Part shown: positions 1 through 10,676 of the stretch, one piece after another | Numbering within the stretch: position 1 is the stretch's first letter | How the letters are laid out: each line of letters opens with the position of its first letter | Assembly (NCBI GenBank): GCA_019925105.1 | Contig: JAHGAU010000003.1 | Coordinates: forward strand, 1,612,001 to 1,676,000 | Direction: 5' to 3' | DNA length: 64,000 bases | Origin: Niebla homalea | Taxonomy: Eukaryota; Ascomycota; Lecanoromycetes; Lecanorales; Ramalinaceae | Notes under the pieces: model-generated | What the model was told of the DNA's origin: nothing | The model's input: only the letters and a program-made list of their open reading frames with translations | Databases searched by the model: none | Translations under genes and position numbers: made by a program

Positions 1-559
1 CTGCAAAGTCAGAAGGCTAGACCCCAAGCTGAACGTGCATGTCCAATTGCCTGTCCAAGTAGATGCCCACCATCAGACGCCCAGCGATACACCCATCTCC
101 ACCATGTTGTATTCACGCTCCTCCATCAGAACTGTATCCAAAGCCCCAGCATCCCGTTGATTTCCTGCAAAGCACTCACCGCCCCTTCCTGCGTACAACT
201 CGTGATCATGCCCGCCAGATGACTCGCCGTCTGCGCGCACTCTGCACTGGCCCGTCCCCTCCTTGCCACCCATGTCCGTGAACATCCAGACCCTTGCAGC
301 TTTATTCGTTCACCGGCGCAGCACTCCTCGCCACCGTGCGCGTCGAGCGCATCGTCCATCTTCTTCACGGCCTCGACGCTGGGGCTGCCGTTCTCGGGGG
401 GAGCCGGGGGGGTGGGGGGTGCACTCCGCATCCGATTCGAGGATCAGATCGATCTCCATCTGCGCGATGATGGCGCCCTTTGGTAGCGGTGTAGCCGGGC
501 GCTTTGGGATGGAAGGGACGCTGCTGCCAGTCTTGGCATGCCTCCCTCATCGCTGCCGG

Positions 560-1260
560 CTTGGGGGCCCGATGTCGGCGGTGGTGACAAGCCCCTGATG
601 AGCGTTGTCCTCGTCCGGCGGCCCGTTCAAGATGTCGTTCGCATCGACGGAGATGTTGTCCAAGACCAGGAATGAGAGGTTTCAGCCAGACGGAGATCCA
701 ATCATGTTGGGCACGAGAATCACCAGGCCCGCTGCAGGAGGGAGGGTCCCATGCAGAATCGATTCTTCTCGAAGCCGGGGTCGATGTCGATGAAGCACAT
801 GCCGTGGGCGGGAGGTCCTTCACGGTGGCGCGGTAGAGGTCGTTGAGGTCTTGAGTCTGGCCACTGATGGCTTCTGCGGAGATCGAGGGTGAGCTATGGT
901 TTGGGGAGTTTGGCGCCAAAGGATCCGTTGTTGTCGCACCAGGTGCCGCTCACGTACGAAGAATTGGGCGTAGCCTGTCAGGTAGAAGGAAAAGCCCAGG
1001 TGGCTCCGAGCGGCATCCGTATCCATGAGGTCGGCCAGTTTTGCGTGGAGGTCGTAGGCAAGGTTGGCCTGTCACTCCGAGTGATCCTTACGGATAAAGT
1101 CGTGGCTGCTCTGTATGCTTTTCGCACATTCACTTGCAGGTTCAGTATAATTCGGACCGTAGTGCTTGTCCGAGTAGCTGGTAAATACAGTCCATGGCAG
1201 TGGGCTAGAAACCGGCATCATTAGCACCCGCCGTCATCGTGACCAGACAAGGACTGCCAT
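560..1260 (-). pseudogene. SGNH/GDSL-type hydrolase relic, frameshifted
   Basis: Read on the minus strand, the pieces follow the order of a fungal SGNH esterase/lipase. A block near 1240-1205 gives TMTAGANDAGF, matching the family GxND block (block III). Then come LTGYAQFF (about 975-955), GTWCDNNGSFGA (about 945-910), LTLDLRR, GQTQDLNDLYRATVKDLPP (about 870-810) and GMCFIDIDPGFEKNRFC (about 805-750). These pieces lie in different frames, with in-frame stops after DAGF and after LPKP. No start, signal peptide or nucleophile Ser block can be placed upstream, so the 5' part is missing. The family are secreted or cytosolic ester hydrolases. The match is by recalled family pattern; a BLASTX search would settle it. 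Downstream minus-strand sequence to about 126 stays open for some length but is not recognisable. Confidence 0.5.
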
Positions 1261-1368
1261 TGTTCCTAATTTGTACTTGGCCTTTCGCCATGCCACCTAT
1301 GTGAAAGGGCGAGTCGGTATAGCTTTGCCATGTACTACGTGCTCTGGAACCCTTGAAATAATTAAAAG

Positions 1369-1602
1369 ATGGAAACGTCATTGACTGACGAAGTTTCGAT
1401 ACATAACAGGCGGCAAAGTAGAAGTTCTCCTTGTTACCACCAGCCCAATGATCGACTCCTAAGCCCGATAGATGAAATGAAATGGGCTTGGGCTATGTAC
1501 ATAGACTTTTGGCAATCTGAGGATGAGGCTTTGCAAGCTCTGTGCGAGGACGATGTGTCAAAGTCGGCTATTGATATGAACATTGAAATCCTCCCCAGAT
1601 GA
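1369..1602 (+). CDS. Short unrecognised ORF, 77 codons
   Basis: An ATG-initiated open frame between the SGNH relic and the Hsp70-like relic. The predicted product is acidic and Trp-rich in its second half (the stretch KWAWAMYIDFWQ) and has no signal peptide, repeat or recognisable motif. No intron signals are needed. It could be a chance ORF or an exon of something lost. It is listed because nothing else explains 1.3-2.0 kb. Confidence 0.2.
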   Translation: METSLTDEVSIHNRRQSRSSPCYHQPNDRLLSPIDEMKWAWAMYIDFWQSEDEALQALCEDDVSKSAIDMNIEILPR

Positions 1603-2120
1603 ATGTTGTGCATGTTGGTGGATTCCCCGGAGCGCTGAGGCTGAAGACAGCAGCATGTGAAGAACGCGCATGGTACGTCCCTGGTCTCTGTGGCACGCTT
1701 GATTGAGGCTCCGTGTAGCTAACTACTCGTGGACTCCATCTCCAAAGATCTCCTACATGCGCCTGTGCGACAATCGTTTTTCGTGAAATAATGCCTATGA
1801 TCTGTGTATGTCTTTCCCCACATACCCGTCGATGAGCAGTGCTCAAAGATTTCGCAATATACTGGTAACAGTCTGAACGCTGTTCATTCTGGACCAGCCC
1901 CCTAGTCAGCATCAGTCTTGTCGGCTTCGCTCGTAATCGGAATGGCCTTGACTGCCACACTATGCTGCTCGATCGTTCTTCTCGAACACGGATCATGGCG
2001 TGCAGGCTACTAATGCATCGTACCGGCTAACCCATTGGAAGCAGAAACCGTTCACAAGCAGCAACTCAAAAGATACGACGACGACGCTAAGACCTCGCTC
2101 GGCCTGCCGACTTTACAATA

Positions 2121-2459
2121 ATGCATTATCCTCATCATCCCATCCCCATCTCTATCCACCTTCTCCACCTCTCCGACACCCTTCTCTCCAGTACTGGTGC
2201 CATCAGCTACCCCAACGGCACCAGCACCCCCCTCACCAAACTCAATGTGGCCTACCCCTACCTCAATGCCCTCCTCCACTTCCCTCTCCCAGCTCTCCAA
2301 TACCTAGTTCCCCATTAATATCCGAAACCGACAAAGTCGCAGACCAGCCCCGCCAACAAGACCCTCGTGCAGCACACCCTACCGGCCTCCTGACATCCCC
2401 AGATGTCTGCGGCCTGAGTGATTTGCTGTCCGCTCTGCACCAAAATGTGACCACCTGGT

Positions 2460-2490
<31 letters not shown>

Positions 2491-3425
2491 AGATGCTCAA
2501 CGGAGCCACTAACAATGCGTCATCACCATCAGCGCCCCCATCTTCCTCGCCCTCTACGAAAAGAACGTCTATCCGACACACTGACATACCTCTTCATCCA
2601 CCGCCACGTCGCGCACTTTCCCCACACCCCACACCCTCCTATACGCCACGATCGCCGCGTATGCGGGTCACAGCTTGGGCTTATGCGGTAATCATACTGA
2701 CACCGGCGGCTGAGCCTAAGAGCAGTCAAGGATGCCGCCGGAGGACATCATGGCCATCACCTATACTGCCGATGTCTTGTTGGTGAGTGCGGCGCGCGTG
2801 CATTTCGGTGTGCCGGCTCTGGGAGCCGAGCTATCGCCGCACGCACCGAGGGCTGGCAATTGGGCTTCGCTCAGCGTGGGAGGGAGGGCTATTGGGATGA
2901 GGTGGCGGGGATGGTGAGGAGGGTGCTGCGAGCCCATCTGAATTCTACAAGGCCCGGGAAGGTGGTGTTGACGCGAGATTCAGGGATGTGCTCGGGGAGG
3001 TATTGGGGAGCGAAAGTGGAGTGGATGGATTGCCGGTTTCTGGGAAGGGCGCCGGGACGGTTCTGGCAAGGGGAGCCGCGGAGGTGGCGAAGAGGAGTGG
3101 TTATGATGGAAGGAATGTGCAAGGCGAGATGGGGTTGGCGGCGTGGGAGGGAGAGTATGAGTGGTGGAAGAAGGAGATGGTGAGGCAGGATCGGATATTT
3201 GAGGAGATGGCGCAAGGAGAATCCAGTGAAGGGGTAGAGGATTGTGGGTGCTGGCAACGTGATGATATGCTTGGACAAGCTGCTACTGTCGGTATTGAAG
3301 CCCAATCAATGACCGGGGTGCGGTTGAACCGAGGCGTAAGCGAACGAGAGCATGTGTACGCGTCTCATGTGATGCATGATATTTCCGTGCTACGAGAAAG
3401 GGCATGCAGGGGCTTCAGAGTTTAA
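2121..3425 (+). pseudogene. Hsp70/actin-fold ATPase-like gene relic
   Basis: Several plus-strand frames together give the C-terminal half of a fungal Hsp70-like ATPase-fold protein. In order I see ISAPIFLALYEKNVYP (about 2530-2575), YLFIHRHVAHFPH (about 2588-2630), IAAYAGHSLGLCG (about 2650-2690) and MPPEDIMAITYTADVLLVSA (2732-2791). These are followed by QRGREGYWDEVAGMVRRVL, then RPGKVVLTRDSG and finally RGAAEVAKRSGYDG (about 3075-3115). Each join needs a frame change (near 2580, 2640, 2870 and 2975), and two stops fall between 2695 and 2730. No GT-AG introns explain the joins at 2870 and 2975. The alternation of sheet-forming and RGAAE-type blocks is what suggests the family. The upstream part (2121-2320) is an open frame of uncertain relevance. 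Confidence 0.45.
2459..2491 (+). repeat. (ACG)n trinucleotide microsatellite
   Basis: Nearly eleven perfect ACG/GAC units inside the Hsp70-like relic. In one frame they would encode a run of aspartates. Such a slippage-prone tract may be one cause of the frame changes around it. Confidence 0.9.
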
Positions 3426-3992
3426 ATTCATTTTTTAAGGTGATGTGCGCAATGGCTGGTGTCTTAGCTCCCTCAGATGCTTTTGCGTGGCACTCTCCTT
3501 GGCCCAGCTGAGGCAGCACTATTCCCCGAGATGAATCCCCATCCAACCAGCAGATATCAAACGATACGATCCCTACCTGGTCTGCGCTAAGCGCCGATGA
3601 AGAAAAGTGCCCGGTTCCCCAGACTGGGGTCCCGAGGCCCCGCGTGACGCGGGCACGAGGGACGCATGACATCAATGCCAAGCTTCTGCACTAGCCACAG
3701 CAGGTTTCTGGCTCTCAATATCCAATCCAATAGGGGCAACTTTGGACCACGCGCGTCTTTGCTGCACAACACTTCTTCCTTCTTGAATCCACCGTGTCGT
3801 GGCGCGGGTTTTATGATTCATGACATCTTTAGTTAATTTGCAAGCGACATTGGAAATCTTCAATTCTCCTCGCGTTTCTCTTCATCATCGACTGCCCCGT
3901 AGCCGATAACCCTCAAGCTCTTCGATTAGAACCCGACGACGAGAACTCCAACCAGACATAGAAGTCTCCGAACCACCCAGAAAACCAGCACC
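3426..3992. other. Intergenic, upstream of the promethin-like gene
   Basis: No supported gene. The last 100 bases (CTCTTCATCATC-type pyrimidine-rich sequence and CAACCAGA/ACCAGCACC before the ATG at 3993) look like a fungal 5' untranslated leader. Confidence 0.4.
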
Positions 3993-4966
3993 ATGGCCGA
4001 AGCCGTCTCCGGCCTCACCGGCTCTCTCCAGGGCACCGTCACTGGCCTCGCAAACCGCGGCCAATCCTTCATCGACAACATCATCCCCCCCGAGACCCGG
4101 AACAAGATTTTGGCATGGATCTCCAAGTTCGCTGCGGAGAAGCCCAAGCTCGCTGTATGGCCCCCCGCGCTCCCCCCCGGCTTCCCTCCCCCCCAACCCC
4201 TCTTCCCCGGGGCCCACCCTTTCTCCTCCCCCCCTTCACGTGTTCGTGTGTTGAGGTGTAAATGTCCGCTGACGCTCACCCCTAAAAGTCCTTCATCGCA
4301 TCCCACATCGCCCTCTCGGGCCTGCCCCTCGGTCTCTTCGCCGTCATGACCATCTCCGTCGCCGTCTTCGCCATCCTCGCGGCCATCATCCTGGCTTTGC
4401 TCGCCGCCGTCGTCTTCATCGTCCTCTGCGTCGGCTTCGCGCTCGTCTTCCTCCTCCCGACCCTCTTCATCACCACGGGCATCGCGACCTTCCTCTGGCT
4501 CTGGGGACTCGGCACGTATTACATCTTGAAAAAATTCAACGAGAAACCGATCCCGGGGATACACGTGCCGCTGAAGGAGGGGTTGGAGGGCCAGGCCGAT
4601 AACTATGCGGATCGGGGCGTGGTGGAGGGGTATGGCCAGGGCATGTTCCCGCAGGGCTTGTTCGGGCAGAAGAGCGAGGGTGGGCAAGGCGGCGGGATCG
4701 AGGCCGGGGATGATCAGAATGGAACGACCAAGGAAGAAGGGGCAGGGGATGGAGACAAGGAAGGGGTGAGGAAGCGGAACACGCAGCAGCAGCAGCGGCA
4801 GGGCAAAGAGAACGGCAAGGCTCACCCGCCAAAGCTGGATGCGCCCATGATGAACGGGGCCGGTGATGCGGCGGGGCATGTCACGGGTACGGCGAAGAAG
4901 GGTGCTGATCTTGGGGGACATGCTGGGAAGGTCACGGGGGCGACAAAGGGGGTGACCGGGGGTTGA
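3993..4966 (+). CDS. Promethin/LDO-like lipid-droplet membrane protein, 279 aa, one intron
   Basis: CDS join(3993..4154, 4289..4966). The 134-nt C-rich intron starts GTATGG, has a CTGAC branch site and ends AAAAG; splicing is phase 0. Residues 1-54 are a soluble amphipathic N-terminus ending in KPKLA. Residues 55-115 are almost uninterrupted hydrophobic sequence (SFIASHIALSGLPLGLF, then valine/alanine/leucine-rich) closing with LFLWLWGLGTYYILKKF-like residues. This is the promethin pattern (Pfam Promethin; yeast Ldo16/Ldo45, human LDAF1). Those proteins sit as hairpins in the ER/lipid-droplet membrane and assist seipin in droplet formation. The remaining 160 residues are Gly/Lys-rich and low complexity, with a QQQQRQG tract and alternating TGxxKG near the end. 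The gene appears intact. Function is inferred from hydropathy and the GLPLG-type core. Confidence 0.75.
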
Positions 4967-6600
4967 CTGGGTGAGAAAGACTCCACGAGCAGCTGATATT
5001 GCCTCAGATCGTGCATATTGGTGATTTACAAGCGATCAGCATGGATAATGCGTGCCATCGACACATTCTTGAGACCTGGAAGGATAGCGATGGCGTTCGA
5101 AGGTTCTTGGACAATGAGTGATACTATCTGCATATAACTTCAGCCGTCATCAGTGATCAGTGATGAGCGATTTTCTGCCATTGAGCTCCATGTATCTCGT
5201 CTGCATTGTTCTCACACTTTTTCTACGTTTCAGACCTCATGCATACCGTTACCAAAGGGGGCCAGGACGTTCGGCAACGACAAGGCAGACCTAAACTATC
5301 CCTACCATACTGCAATGGGTACGGACATGAAGGCCACGTATGCGTGGGCGGAATTTTTCAGGCGGCTTTTCGTCCACAGTCTTTTCGTCCGTGCTGGTCT
5401 TCCCGGGCAAGTTGAAGTTTCTTCGACGCCCCTTGTGGATTTTTCCATCATCCGTGCGGGCGCAGCAAGCCTCCGCTGTCCCTGCCTCGCTGCTGTCCGC
5501 ATCTTTCACTGCGTTCCCCTCTGCGTTCCGTTCTCGTTGCCTCATTAACTGTTCCCTTGTTGATGGGACCTCGCAGCTTGTAAGAACGAACACGCTGAGA
5601 TCGCGGCGCTTGTCTTGTTGGAAAGCGGTGTCGGGAGTGATTCTGTTTGCCTGGCAATACCGCTACGAGTCATGTGTCTTCCGTACCGTACCTTACATCA
5701 GGAAAGTCATGGCCCCATTTACAATGTGGATTTTTTTGGTTCGGTATGACGGCGCAGTCACGCATGCTCGTGAAAGGTCGAACGTGGCCTCCAAGGCGGA
5801 GGCTGATATCTGCACGAATGCTGACGTGGTAGAGGGACACATCTTCGGCAAATTTGGAGGGAGAAAAACCCGAGCACGTTGGTCATAGTTCTACGTGAAT
5901 ACCACTTTCGGGGTATTTGGATGGTAGCGTCGTTGTTGCGAATGAGTACCGCGTTACCTTGGTCGTACCCATGGATTCTCTCGGTGCCAAAGGGTAGGAT
6001 TGCCATAACGTCTCTCCTTGCGATCTCTTTGCTCCTTTCACTAAGCAGCGCGCTGACTGAGTGGTCGGTAATTTTTAATGTATCTGTCTCTCACGGTCCT
6101 TCATGCAATATCTGCCGTTACTACGTCCGCTTTTGCCTGTCGTAATACTGGGTGGTTATGTCAGCTAAGGCACGACTCCTTAATGTGAACGAAGTCTCCG
6201 TGCCAAAACATCAGGTCGCGATAAACCTATTAATGTCAGTATGACCTAGAACATTGGTTATATAACTTACTCCTTTAGTAAACTGGGGACAGGCATTGCA
6301 AGTCGAGTGCTCGTTGAAGCATTGGTCGTCGATGCAACGTAGACCTTGTAGTTGATACGGACATATAGATTCAAGTGTTCTTTTATAGTTTCTATAATGT
6401 TCGTGTATGCGGCCTGTCTAGGACCGAGGCCTTAACATTGTCGAATGGTACTCCCTGAGTGTCTCTGTTGGGGTGTCGCTGAAAACTTGGGGCATAGGAC
6501 AGACCTCCACGAGTTGACGCATAGAGATGGCGTACGAGGCCCACACTCGATCCTCCTGCTGGTAGTCATGGTCGAGGGAGATGGGGAGATGCTCGACGTC
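4967..6600. other. Gene-poor stretch with two overlapping unsupported ORFs
   Basis: A 182-codon plus ORF (5340-5888) and a 100-codon minus ORF (5593-5291) overlap on opposite strands. Neither has a recognisable motif or clear intron signals. The minus ORF is the more hydrophilic and protein-like. 5900-6600 shows nothing beyond moderately AT-rich sequence. I do not call a gene here. Confidence 0.35.
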
Positions 6601-6603
6601 TAG

Positions 6604-6900
6604 CTAGAGCTTGTTGCCCTCGTCCGTGATTAAATCGAACATCTTGGGCGGTGCGAGGCGCGTCTCCTTCTTCTCCGTAACTTGATCCTTTGCGACCTGC
6701 CCTCGACCCTTAACCACATGCCCGAAATGTTTATATAGTGCCAGCTGGTAGGCCGTACAAACTTCGTGGATGGTGAGATCGTCAAGTAGCTCGATCAGTT
6801 TCCCGACGTGGTGAGGCCCGGGATCGCCCAGCTCTAGTTGCAGCCTATATTGCAGATGTCGATAGTGGTCATCGGGGGTGGGATATTCAGTAGTCACCAA
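6604..6900 (-). CDS. Unrecognised ORF, 98 aa
   Basis: ATG-initiated open frame whose product is soluble and mixed-charge (Tyr/His-rich N-terminus, a leucine-rich middle around KLIELLDDLTIHEVCTAY, a Lys/Glu-rich end). The leucine-rich part could form two helices. It lies just left of the hAT transposase relic on the same strand, so it may be part of, or carried by, that decayed element. It could also be an isolated exon. No family is recognised. Confidence 0.3.
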   Translation of the reverse strand: MVTTEYPTPDDHYRHLQYRLQLELGDPGPHHVGKLIELLDDLTIHEVCTAYQLALYKHFGHVVKGRGQVAKDQVTEKKETRLAPPKMFDLITDEGNKL

Positions 6901-7061
6901 AACAATTCAGCAAAGAAGCACATGTTCAAAAATTTCAGGCGGCATGTTCAAATTGGGGCTATGGCGAGCTTAGCCTGGCTAGCTCAAGGGGATTTTGGCA
7001 CTTTGTTGAAAGTTTTTCCTTCTAATCAGGATTTGACCGATCTGAGCTCTTTAGGCTACCC

Positions 7062-7374
7062 TTATCGACTTGGAGGAGAGCTGGTACTCCTTTCCTTCTG
7101 AGTATAGTGGCTTAGCCTGCTCTTACTCACAAGTCCTCCTGTCCACCTCCCCATCCCATGTGTATACCAGCTCCTGAGACACTCGTTGGCCTCGATCACG
7201 TCGTCTTGAGCCGTCCACGAATACTCTCTCACACTCAGCTGACATAGCTTGTATCGCAAGTGTATCCTGGGCCATCTGGGCCACGTCTTCGTGAGTGATT
7301 CCACGCCACCAATTTGCGACGTTGCTCTTTTTACACAGAGAGCCTAATACTCGGGGTGTCTGACAGTGTCTCAT
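7062..7374 (-). pseudogene. hAT-family transposase relic (C-terminal dimerisation domain)
   Basis: On the minus strand one frame reads WWRGITHEDVAQMAQDTLAI, then QAMSAECERVF (about 7305-7210). A second frame continues DDVIEANECLRSWY (about 7195-7150). Together these follow the order of the hAT C-terminal dimerisation domain: a W at the start, MA.D.LAI, SA.CERVFS, then an N/D-D-x-I-E-x-x-E-CL-x-x-W end. At least one frameshift separates the halves near 7200, and the DDE-bearing catalytic region upstream is not recognisable, so the copy is dead. No 8-bp target duplication or terminal repeat was found by eye. Confidence 0.7.
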
Positions 7375-7578
7375 GTATCATTCGGGCTGGTTTGAAATGT
7401 TATCGTCGATTCTGTCGTTGATACTGTCCTCTTGGATGTGGATTGAGGGTAGAGTTGGCGGCGGAGCAACACTTTGAGGTGGTGTCATAGGTCAACCTCT
7501 ATCGAAGTCATCCCAGAATTGTTGTACTTCTCTCTCTACACGTCATTTAGATTTAAGCCGTCGTTGACTGAATCAGCT

Positions 7579-8124
7579 TCACTTGTTGGTGGGATTCGCA
7601 ACGGTAGCACCTCGGCCACCGTTGCGAGTCGAGGACACAGCATCCATAGGAACGATACTTTGGAATTTCTTGGTTCTTCCCAGAGTCTTCGGTGTCCATA
7701 GCTGCTGCGTAGATCTGACTTTGAGAGTAAAGGTCTTGATACCTCTCGAGCTTCTGGCGACACTGTACGCGTGAGTGGCTGATATGAAGGGCCCTGGTAA
7801 GCTGATATCGCGGTCCGAGCCACTTCGTCTCTTGCTCTTGAAGGTGTGGACGTTCGATGGGGGTTGCTTCCGAGAGAATTTGTAACGCAAACGCCTGATT
7901 TGTGGAGAAACCATGTTATCACAAACCCTCGTCTCATCTTGCTGCTCAGCTAGAGCTTGCTGCAATCCAACCCGCTCTTCCTTCCGATTATCGACCTCTT
8001 GACGAAGGTCGTCCGCCTCCGAAACAATGCCCTCGTAAGCTTTCTGCATAGCGTTGCGCATCATATCTAGCTCTTTTGCGATCTGATCGATGCCTACTGC
8101 ATAGATCTCTTGGGAAATGTCGCC
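7579..8124 (-). pseudogene. Coiled-coil gene fragment
   Basis: The open frame can be followed from about 8124 (after a TAA) through an ATGATG at 8064 to a stop at 7579. Residues from about DQIAKELDMMRNAMQKAY to ALAEQQDE show heptad-like spacing and high Glu/Gln/Lys. The C-terminal half is basic and Ser/Arg-rich without a domain. The composition resembles the two intact coiled-coil genes at 19-21 kb and 49-52 kb, so I read it as an internal fragment of a related gene caught between the hAT relic and the TIR element. A possible intron near 7910-7880 cannot be confirmed. Confidence 0.4.
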
Positions 8125-8271
8125 TTAATTGCCGTCAGTGTCTTTCTTATTGGCAAAGGAGTTACGCGGAGGCGTTCTGATCGGATTGTAGCGAGTTTTC
8201 TTTCAGCCGCTTTCCTCCGTTAATTTAACCCACTCTGCTAAATAATTAGACTTACGTAGCGGGATGAATTA

Positions 8272-8725
8272 GCGTGGTCAAGTTGCTTGAGAATCCTTGG
8301 CATTATTTTTTGCGCGCACCCACTCTAATAGCTTATATTAACTCCACGAATAACGTTTTAAACATGGAGCTATTAACTGTGATAAGTATATATGTATTAA
8401 GGAATTGATTTATATAAGTTTTATGTATTTATACTTAGTTACTATTGAGTAAGAAAGGGTCTTTATTCGTGAATAAAATTTATTAACGGATAAATTCCGC
8501 TTTTAATTCTTAAACTTAAAAAGGACTTTTTTTCAACACCCTTTATTACTACGTTATAGTTAATAATATAAGTAAAACTTGGCAGAATACATATGGTAAC
8601 GTAAAGGAATCATTTACGACCGATAGTATAAAATATTGAAGGGGTACAAAGGATATTGGTTTGAATCACCAAAGTGGGTGCGCGCAAAAAATGATGCCAA
8701 GGATTCTCAAGCAACTTGACCACGC
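8272..8725. mobile_element. 454-bp non-autonomous TIR element (Tc1/mariner-like TA duplication)
   Basis: The terminal 55 bases (8272-8326 and 8671-8725) are inverted copies with two mismatches. The left end begins GCGTGGTCAAGTTGCTTGAG and the right end is its reverse complement. Both ends are flanked by TA (8270-8271 and 8726-8727), the target duplication of the Tc1/mariner/pogo group. The interior is AT-rich, has no ORF of note, and therefore cannot encode a transposase. One TIR mismatch is T versus C, compatible with but not proof of repeat-induced mutation. This is a MITE-like copy that a full-length relative would have had to mobilise. Confidence 0.85.
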
Positions 8726-8727
8726 TA

Positions 8728-10676
8728 AAAGGAAGATTTTATGTCCGAGTATTAATTACGCTCTTAATTAGACCCGCTAGGCTCGCCAAAGTGACCATTC
8801 CCGTGGAATTTGTGCCTAGATCCGCCAACTCAAGTGTCGCCTCAGACCATTCTCCCCTCGCATGAGCTGGACAAGAATTCTTGTTACCGATCTATTGTCC
8901 GGTCAAGTGAACGGCACACGATGGCCGACGCCGCAGTATGAGCCTTGCATGATGTAATTGTCCTTCTATGTCACAAAGTGCAAACGGTTGTCCAGCATCA
9001 CTGTTGCTGGTTTGCCTAGACTGTCGCGGGAGGCCTTGACGTCCCCTTCCTGTCAAAAGTTCTTGGCTATTTTCGCGTGCTACCATTGTTCCTCTCACGC
9101 ACCGTTGTGTTTGCTGCTATGAGGACCGTGGATATGTCGTCCCTAAAAACCCTGTCAGCTGGCCAAGTCGATGGGTCGCTGATCGAAAGGTTGTCCTGGT
9201 GGCCCACAAGACTCCAGCACTGCAAAGCTCGTTGATATCCACAAATTCTTCGATACCCTTGGTTAAGTTAGCGAAGCGTGTAATCACAAGATCTCATCGA
9301 GAGCATATCTACCCAGCTCAAGGCCTTCTCTTGTTGTGACATTGTGAATGAGTCTGTATGTTGCTGCTATTGGAAATGGAGAATAAAGAGTAGATCTGAA
9401 TGTTTCCGAAGTCATGAATGAGAAAGAGTAATTGATTGAGAATCTATTCATGCCTCGTTGAAAGCTTCGAGGAAAGAGGCGGAATGGAGGAGGAAGGGGT
9501 GGTATCTTTTGCTAGCCATTCTCCCTATGATCGAGTCGTCAATTTACTTCATCCTCCCAGACAGCAACATCTTTGGCCTGTTGGTCGGCTTGACTGCTTA
9601 TGTATGGTTCGATGATGTAGGTCACGCTTCGGTGAAGATCATGGCAATCTAAGACGCACGCCCGTCGCTCCAACCAATCCTCCACTTCTGCCACGGTCCA
9701 ACGCATATATTGGGGGAATGGTGGCGGCAAGTTCTGGATCATAATTGGCTCCGCTGGGGGTTTCTAACCCGCTCAGCAATAACGTGCAATGGCCCGGTCG
9801 ATCGAGCGCAAGGACGGCGTGGTCGGAGTTGCCTTTCGTGACCAAGCGCGTCTCCGCCTTCTTCAAGGAGATGACAGCCGAATGATCTGGATTTGGCCAC
9901 AGCCAGCAGTGAAGGCGTGAAGCCTAACAGAAGGCGTAACAATCTGCAAATTGCGAAGGAGGAAACTTATATTTATGTGCAGTATGATGGCTTGCGGATC
10001 CCCCAAGTGAAAGCGGAAGTTGAGAATGGAGTCCATGTCTTGACAATGCCTCGGTCGGCTGCAATCACGCCGCTCTCTTAAGACTTATATCCGTCGAAGA
10101 TCTCGTTTGCGTTCCTTGTAGAAGTGTTGGTCAGATCCGGGGCCTTAAGCCACAAAGTCGTTCACCGATTGTTTGCCCTTTAGGCTGTTCCAACGCAGCT
10201 CAGTCTCTGTAATGACCTTGGTTTGGGACCAAAAGTCTACGCTAAAGGAGCCTTTCGCTTTCAACTTCTTGCGGTTTCTGGCTAGGGACTGCTTTAGCTC
10301 TGCATTTTCTTGGACATTCTTGCTGGTGAATGATCCTACGCACTTTGGCTCATACCCTTATCTTCATCTGTTATACGTTTTCGGGATGGTTTAAAGGTAA
10401 CAGCGCTAGAGCTTCTCGGCAAGATCTGGGGACTCTTCCTTCCAGGCATGGTTGGGACAGGCTTTCGGAAAGGTTCGGACAAGTTTCTAGAATGGGTTTG
10501 CAGTGGACAGTCTGGCATAGAAATGATACGACTACTTTGCAACCCCTTGATGTGACCTGGTGAACAGACCGAGGTCGACGAACAGGTGGCCAGGAGTCGG
10601 GACCCGAGGAAGCTATCGACATCGTACGACACCATCGACATGTATTTACGTCCACGTGATTGTTTTTCCATTTCGG
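8728..10676. other. Gene-poor stretch
   Basis: Only short ORFs of 60-110 codons on both strands (for example minus 9639-9866, plus 9458-9652, minus 10336-10671), none with a recognisable motif or a consistent exon structure. The minus ORFs at 9.5-9.9 kb (with the segment RWTVAEVEDWLE) may be remains of a gene but are too short to call. Confidence 0.3.

Noticed and set aside
365..919. 184-codon minus-strand ORF as a complete gene
   Set aside because: Only a part of it (GQTQDLNDLYRATVKDLPP) carries SGNH-like sequence. Neighbouring family blocks are in other frames, so the frame as a whole is a by-product of frameshift.
2000..2512. 170-codon plus ORF ending in poly-Asp as an acidic protein gene
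   Set aside because: The Asp run is a translated ACG microsatellite, and recognisable Hsp70-like blocks lie in other frames of the same stretch.
3926..4921. 331-codon minus-strand ORF with a long acidic Glu/Asp-rich middle
   Set aside because: It is the antisense shadow of the promethin-like gene. The plus strand has a coherent exon-intron structure and a hydropathy plan that explains the region, while the acidic run is the complement of valine/alanine/isoleucine codons.
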